A stretch of 64,000 nucleotides of DNA from Nitzschia sp. DOCU1 (taxonomy: Eukaryota; Bacillariophyta; Bacillariophyceae; Bacillariales; Bacillariaceae). The stretch spans positions 3,782,001-3,846,000 of the forward strand of contig OX595987.1 in assembly GCA_951394045.1 (NCBI GenBank), given 5' to 3'. Positions 61,558 to 64,000 of the stretch are shown piece after piece (the first letter of the stretch is position 1; each line of letters opens with the position of its first letter). A program made the position numbers and the translations under genes. The notes under the pieces were generated by a model. It did no database searches. It was not told the DNA's origin and saw nothing but the letters and a program-made list of their open reading frames with translations.

Positions 61558-62958
61558 TCAGAATTTCGCACTGTTTTCTTCCAAATTGGCCTGTTCCAGT
61601 GCTTGTTGCCACAATTCTGGCGGATCGGGAGCAACGGGCATGGCCACGGGCCCTGTATAGCAAAAGGTTCCTGGCGTGGACGTCAATTTGGCAATCACTC
61701 GAGATCGATCCACGGGATCATCATAGAGTTGTTCTGGAACATAAACGCCTCGCTTGGGATGTTCGAGTATATCCAACGCGAATTCGGCACAAGACTGACC
61801 CACGCAGGTTCGAAAGGAATCATGTGCTTGCACAATCGAGACACCCGTTGGTTGTTCTCGTGGGCCATGGACAAAGGTGACATCGATTCGCATGGCATGC
61901 GTCTCGCCGACTCCGGCTTGCTTTAAGAACCAATCGGTGGCCCCTACCAGTGGTTGAGAAAAATCGGCCATGAATTTGGAAAATCTTGAGTTTTTCCACC
62001 AACCCCGGGGTACCAAATTGACCAAGAGACCCAACATGGTATTCCACATGTCCGGTGCTGTTCCCATGGCCGCATAGGAATTTCCTCTAGCTTGGAGATG
62101 CGTCGCCGTAGTGGCGGCTTCGGGAAAGGGCCAAGCAAATACCATTTGAGTGCCCACTCGTTCTTCGGCCTGAGAGTTGCCGGAACTTGGTGATACTGAA
62201 CCTTGAGGAAGAAAAAAGTCCACCTTGCCCAACAACAAGCCCGACAAGGCCGTAAAGAAGCGTAAGGCGCCTCCATCGAATTGCGCCATGGGCTCTCCAA
62301 ATCCCAAATTCGTTATGTACAAATTGACGGTTCCGGATCCTCCCAATCCAGCTGTAAAATAGTGAAACCGAACATCCTTCACTCGTTTTTTGCCCGATTG
62401 TGCCGCTTCTAGTGCCAAAATGTTGGAGAGACCAGGAAAGGCGCCTGCTGCTACCAATGCGGTCATATTGGACTCTTGGGCTTGCTGGGTTTGTAACAGG
62501 GACTGCTCGAGAAAGGGCAAAGGATCGGACACATCCACATAGGCTCGGCATTTCCGAGACTTTAGGGCCACTTGCAAAGGAATGGGCGTTTGATCCAAGT
62601 ACGGTCCTGCAGTATGAATCAAACAGTCGGCCTGGTCCACCAACGCTTTAAATTCCGAGGACGCTTTCCAGATCGTATCGAGTGTAGCCGTCGAGACGCG
62701 AGACGAATCCGCTTTGGCCTCTGACAAAACTTCCCTCACAGCATTATTTGGGTCGGAACGTCCCACCAACACGACATGACAATTAGGATCCCGTCGCAGC
62801 AAGTGAATGGCTACGGCGGTTCCAATGCGCCCGGTTCCACCCAAAATGACAAACCGATTGCCATTCGCAGCAGGAGTAGGTGTCGTCAAGGCATCGATCC
62901 ATATTGACGTTATCGAACCAAACAATAGAATCCATAATAGCATGGACATGGATATCAT
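61558..62958 (-). CDS. Saccharopine-dehydrogenase-like NAD(P) reductase
   Basis: 467 residues from the ATG at 62958, which opens a signal peptide (MISMSMLLWILLFGSITSIW); the longer frame upstream starts without ATG. The Rossmann motif FVILGGTGRIGTAVAIHLL lies near residue 35 and CLIHTAGPYLDQTPIPL near 115. AGAFPGLSNILALEA, FHYFTAGLGGSGTVN and GTAPDMWNTMLGLLVNLVP follow. The order and wording match plant chloroplast proteins annotated as saccharopine dehydrogenase (for example Arabidopsis At1g50450), which are not proven lysine enzymes. The signal peptide suggests entry into the endomembrane system, perhaps onward to the plastid. Divergent from the DUF445 gene. Confidence 0.75.
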   Translation of the reverse strand: MISMSMLLWILLFGSITSIWIDALTTPTPAANGNRFVILGGTGRIGTAVAIHLLRRDPNCHVVLVGRSDPNNAVREVLSEAKADSSRVSTATLDTIWKASSEFKALVDQADCLIHTAGPYLDQTPIPLQVALKSRKCRAYVDVSDPLPFLEQSLLQTQQAQESNMTALVAAGAFPGLSNILALEAAQSGKKRVKDVRFHYFTAGLGGSGTVNLYITNLGFGEPMAQFDGGALRFFTALSGLLLGKVDFFLPQGSVSPSSGNSQAEERVGTQMVFAWPFPEAATTATHLQARGNSYAAMGTAPDMWNTMLGLLVNLVPRGWWKNSRFSKFMADFSQPLVGATDWFLKQAGVGETHAMRIDVTFVHGPREQPTGVSIVQAHDSFRTCVGQSCAEFALDILEHPKRGVYVPEQLYDDPVDRSRVIAKLTSTPGTFCYTGPVAMPVAPDPPELWQQALEQANLEENSAKF

Positions 62959-63593
62959 GGTTCGTTGGAAAGAAAGAATGAAAGCATTTGGGTTTTTTGT
63001 CTTCGCATCGCGGCCTATGCCAAAGTTTCCGTTTTCCCCGACGAATGACGACAGAAAAAAGGATGGCGAGAGATGAAGAGCCAATGACGTACTGGTAAGT
63101 CACGCTTCGTGAGTCACGAAAAGAGATCTTCCAGCGATCGATCCAATCGACTTCTTTTTCGTTGCTTCCCCATTTTTCAGGCAAGCAAAAACTTGAAGAT
63201 GCTTTTGTTGTGGTGGTGATGGTGATGCTCTCTGTGTTTTTTCAAAGGAATTCTACATGTGGTTGCTGGATTATCCCTTTCATCGGTTCCACGCTCTATT
63301 AGTAGTAGGATGACTTTCAAATCCCTGAATCCGTCCAGGCCCTCCTGATGGACACGTCCACTCCCGCGTGCGTGAGTCACGTAAACCAATGACCCTCTCG
63401 GCCGGCCGGCTCGCTTTTTGTTCGGCCAGAAAAATCCAGAAACTGCTTCCAATAAAATCTGCGTCACAATCGATGATGGCGAAGATCACATCGGCATAGT
63501 GGCCCCTCCCTTTCTGCACATCAGAAGTGACAACACCGACTGTAACTGAGACAAAGAAACGGTGCCTGACTACTCTCAACTACCGGTAGGAGA
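62959..63593. promoter_or_regulatory. Divergent promoter region, reductase / DUF445 gene
   Basis: 635 bp between divergent starts. TACCGGTA at 63581-63588 ends five bases before the DUF445 ATG. A GGTGGTGGTGATGGTGATG microsatellite-like stretch lies near 63210. Confidence 0.45.
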
Positions 63594-64000
63594 ATGCTTC
63601 GACAAGGCTTTACTACTGTCGGCCGAAGGATATCGGGTCGATCGTTTCAGGGCCACTTGGGGAGGACAGACTGTAGCAGTCTCCTTCACGCGCCCTTGAC
63701 GAGATTGCCAAGCGGCGCCTGTCGTCGAACGGCCACATCTTCCGCTAAGGAGGACCTTTGGCAACACATCAAGGCACGATGGGTAGAATATTTATCCATT
63801 CCTTGTGTGGCTGCCTTTGTGGGAATCACTACCAACTGGATGGGCGTCAAAATGCTCTTTTATCCCATTCAGTATTTCGGTATTGACTATCAGCGGTGGC
63901 CGGATACACCCTATGGTCTGGTGGGGTGGCAAGGAGTTGTGCCAACCAAGACGGAAATTATGGCTCGTCGGCTCGTCAAGATTGTGACGACCCAGCTTTT
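63594..64000 (+). CDS. DUF445-family membrane protein, 5' part only
   Basis: An open frame of 135 codons runs off the window end. The first 55-60 residues are rich in Arg, Ser, Thr and Leu with few acids (MLRQGFTTVGRRISGRSFQ), a good mitochondrial presequence. The mature start YLSIPCVAAFVGITTNWMGV is followed by KMLFYPIQYFG, then GWQGVVPTKTEIMARRLV. This is the start of the DUF445 family, in which bacterial members read TNW-(L/V)-A-(V/I)-KMLF-(R/H)-P and later GxIP. The family's function is not well known; members are membrane proteins. It continues beyond 64000. Confidence 0.78.
   Translation, partial: MLRQGFTTVGRRISGRSFQGHLGRTDCSSLLHAPLTRLPSGACRRTATSSAKEDLWQHIKARWVEYLSIPCVAAFVGITTNWMGVKMLFYPIQYFGIDYQRWPDTPYGLVGWQGVVPTKTEIMARRLVKIVTTQL

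Noticed and set aside
1..64000. CRISPR arrays, bacterial operons or prophage
   Set aside because: No spaced direct repeats of that kind; introns and gene types are eukaryotic.

Overview
The window looks like nuclear DNA of a diatom, most likely a pennate one. The evidence is short GT-AG introns (83-175 bp) in otherwise compact genes, a 10037-11067 protein carrying a WYS...RGLE pattern that I recall from a large unnamed diatom family, a protein with a Lys/Ser/Tyr silaffin-like tail, a presequence with an A-F junction of the kind used for diatom plastid import, and Thr/Pro-rich extracellular linkers. Species is not determined; a Seminavis-like genome is my guess from style alone.

Layout. 308-6209: a near-perfect 2.95 kb tandem duplication, each unit holding a divergent pair of glutathione-S-transferase-like genes. 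6408-8195: a CDC20/CDH1-type APC/C activator whose stop codon overlaps a perfect 5' splice site. 10037-12528: two unknown proteins. 13029-14585: a single reading frame fusing a nucleoside/base deaminase to a 2-oxoglutarate/Fe(II) oxygenase. About 14.76-23.64 kb: a DIRS-type (tyrosine-recombinase) retrotransposon with Gag, RT-RNase H and recombinase, an antisense ORF near its 3' end and a strongly foldable right terminus. 24-34 kb: a multipass membrane protein; an ER-type short-chain dehydrogenase ending QDEL, beside two decayed copies of its 3' end; a TRIC-type cation channel; a secreted double-SET protein; and a catalytically broken SASA esterase domain with a silaffin-like tail. 33.8-38.5 kb: gene-free and repeat-rich (three copies of a ~0.4 kb element, a 92 bp foldback, a shortened tRNA-like remnant). 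38.5-51.2 kb: a tail-anchored Hsp70-like protein, two paralogous two-box HMG proteins with matching introns, a 50 bp minisatellite between them, and a decayed copy of the second gene's 3' end. 51.4-64 kb: PIG-T, a type II sulfotransferase, a telobox/Myb protein resembling TRF, a third HMG-box protein, a predicted plastid preprotein with a second exon, a saccharopine-dehydrogenase-like reductase, and the 5' part of a DUF445 protein that runs off the end.

Recurring themes are local tandem duplication with decay (GST pairs, SDR ends, HMG pair), divergent gene pairs that may share promoters, and an 8 bp palindrome, TACCGGTA, found ten times, always outside the coding regions I call. Exons were joined by eye from splice consensus and phase; no transcript or database was consulted.
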